From assembly GCA_044426235.1 (NCBI GenBank), contig JAWXUS010000022.1:1-23509 (forward strand): DNA of 23,509 bases, in the 5' to 3' direction. This document shows positions 23,115 to 23,509 of this stretch, one piece after another. Position 1 is the first letter of the stretch, and each line of letters begins with the position of its first letter. The translations under genes were made by a program, and so were the position numbers. This DNA comes from JAGHEK01 sp044426235 (lineage in GTDB: Bacteria; Bacillota; Clostridia; Peptostreptococcales; Peptostreptococcaceae). The notes under the pieces are model-generated. The model saw nothing but the letters and a program-made list of their open reading frames with translations. It was not told the DNA's origin and ran no database searches.

Positions 23115-23141
23115 AAAACTCCAAATTATTTGGAGTTTTTT
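23113..23141 (+). terminator. Intrinsic terminator of the acyltransferase operon
   Basis: A perfect 13-bp stem AAAAAACTCCAAA / TTTGGAGTTTTTT with a TTA loop. The plus-strand T-run is preceded by a GC core of CTCC/GGAG. A matching A-run makes it effective in both directions, which suits the convergent gene to the right. Confidence 0.88.
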
Positions 23142-23366
23142 ATATATTTTTTATCATAAGATAACAAAAGTAAAATATATTAAAATAGATATTCAATCAC
23201 AATCAAAAAAGGCTCAATAAATTTAATACAAATTTATGAAAAATCTAAAATTACTTTTGTAATATTTCTTATGATTCCATTAAAATTTAACATTTTCATT
23301 TCAAAATAAATATTTTATTCTATATATTATCTTAAAGTTAATAGATTTATTAATATTTATATCTAT
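23142..23366. other. AT-rich intergenic stretch with an imperfect long inverted repeat
   Basis: No gene is seen. Two arms, 23153-23173 (ATCATAAGA, then ACAAAAGTAA) and 23251-23275 (its imperfect reverse complement), enclose about 77 bases. That interval holds a smaller hairpin, ATAAATTT / AAATTTAT at 23217-23237. The right part (23276-23366) is featureless T/A-rich DNA. It may be a degenerate small element or a structured transcript end. Confidence 0.4.
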
Positions 23367-23509
23367 TTACCTAACAATTCTCTTTTTTCTTTGTTTTAAT
23401 AGCCTTACTCCATTTATAACAATAATTATAAGTGTCATAAGTAAGCAAAATGCTTTCATACTTGCAAAAATCCTTGCAAACAAAAGATAATTCATATTTA
23501 ATGTATTTC
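23367..23509 (-). CDS. C-terminal end of an unidentified membrane protein (partial)
   Basis: A minus-strand frame open from the right edge to TAA at 23367, giving the last 46 residues. It reads as a hydrophobic helix (FCLLMTLIIIVINGV) followed by a basic tail ending KQRKKRIVR, a typical last transmembrane helix with a cytosolic positive end. An internal ATG at the fifth codon has no Shine-Dalgarno, so a separate 42-residue gene is less likely than a partial larger one. No family can be named from this fragment. Confidence 0.5.
   Translation of the reverse strand, partial: NTLNMNYLLFARIFASMKAFCLLMTLIIIVINGVRLLKQRKKRIVR

Overview
The window is very AT-rich Gram-positive (Bacillota) chromosomal DNA with strong Shine-Dalgarno sites, several TTG starts and compact operons. 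The order gmk-rpoZ-coaBC-priA-def-fmt-rsmB-rlmN-stp-prkC is the classic Bacillota housekeeping cluster. Low GC, the DUF116 and YugP genes inside that cluster, and the neighbouring dapF, rqcH, lspA-rluD-pyrR and DUF6320 genes suggest an anaerobic clostridium-like coccus such as Peptoniphilaceae (Parvimonas or a relative). That placement is an inference. No tRNA, rRNA or CRISPR array was seen.

Layout. (1) 1-12.4 kb, all minus strand: a clear promoter upstream of gmk starts gmk-rpoZ-coaBC. After a hairpin terminator come priA-def-fmt-DUF116-yugP, and after a second hairpin rsmB-rlmN-stp-prkC. prkC runs off the left edge. (2) 12.4-15.2 kb: a dapF-like epimerase (minus) and the ribosome quality-control factor rqcH (plus), divergent with a -10 element on each side. 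(3) 15.2-16.8 kb: an IS1182-family insertion sequence whose transposase is frameshifted. It sits exactly in what was a shared bidirectional terminator between convergent rqcH and pyrR, and the 23-bp palindromic hairpin is now present on both sides of the element. (4) 16.8-21.0 kb, minus strand: lspA-rluD-pyrR, a DUF5665 membrane protein gene, and mtnN-trpS. (5) 21.2-23.1 kb, plus strand: a two-gene unit with a condensation/alcohol-acetyltransferase-like acyltransferase and a zinc-ribbon six-helix membrane protein (DUF6320 type), closed by a strong terminator. (6) The right edge holds about 225 bases of AT-rich DNA with a long imperfect inverted repeat, then the C-terminal tail of a minus-strand membrane protein.

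Working together, the main cluster couples nucleotide supply (gmk), transcription (rpoZ), CoA synthesis (coaBC), replication restart (priA), N-formylmethionine handling (def, fmt), rRNA methylation (rsmB, rlmN) and the cell-wall-sensing kinase/phosphatase pair (prkC, stp). The points most worth a second look are the IS in the hairpin and its long palindromic duplication, the dapF homologue with changes at two family-conserved positions, and the acyltransferase/DUF6320 pair of unknown product.
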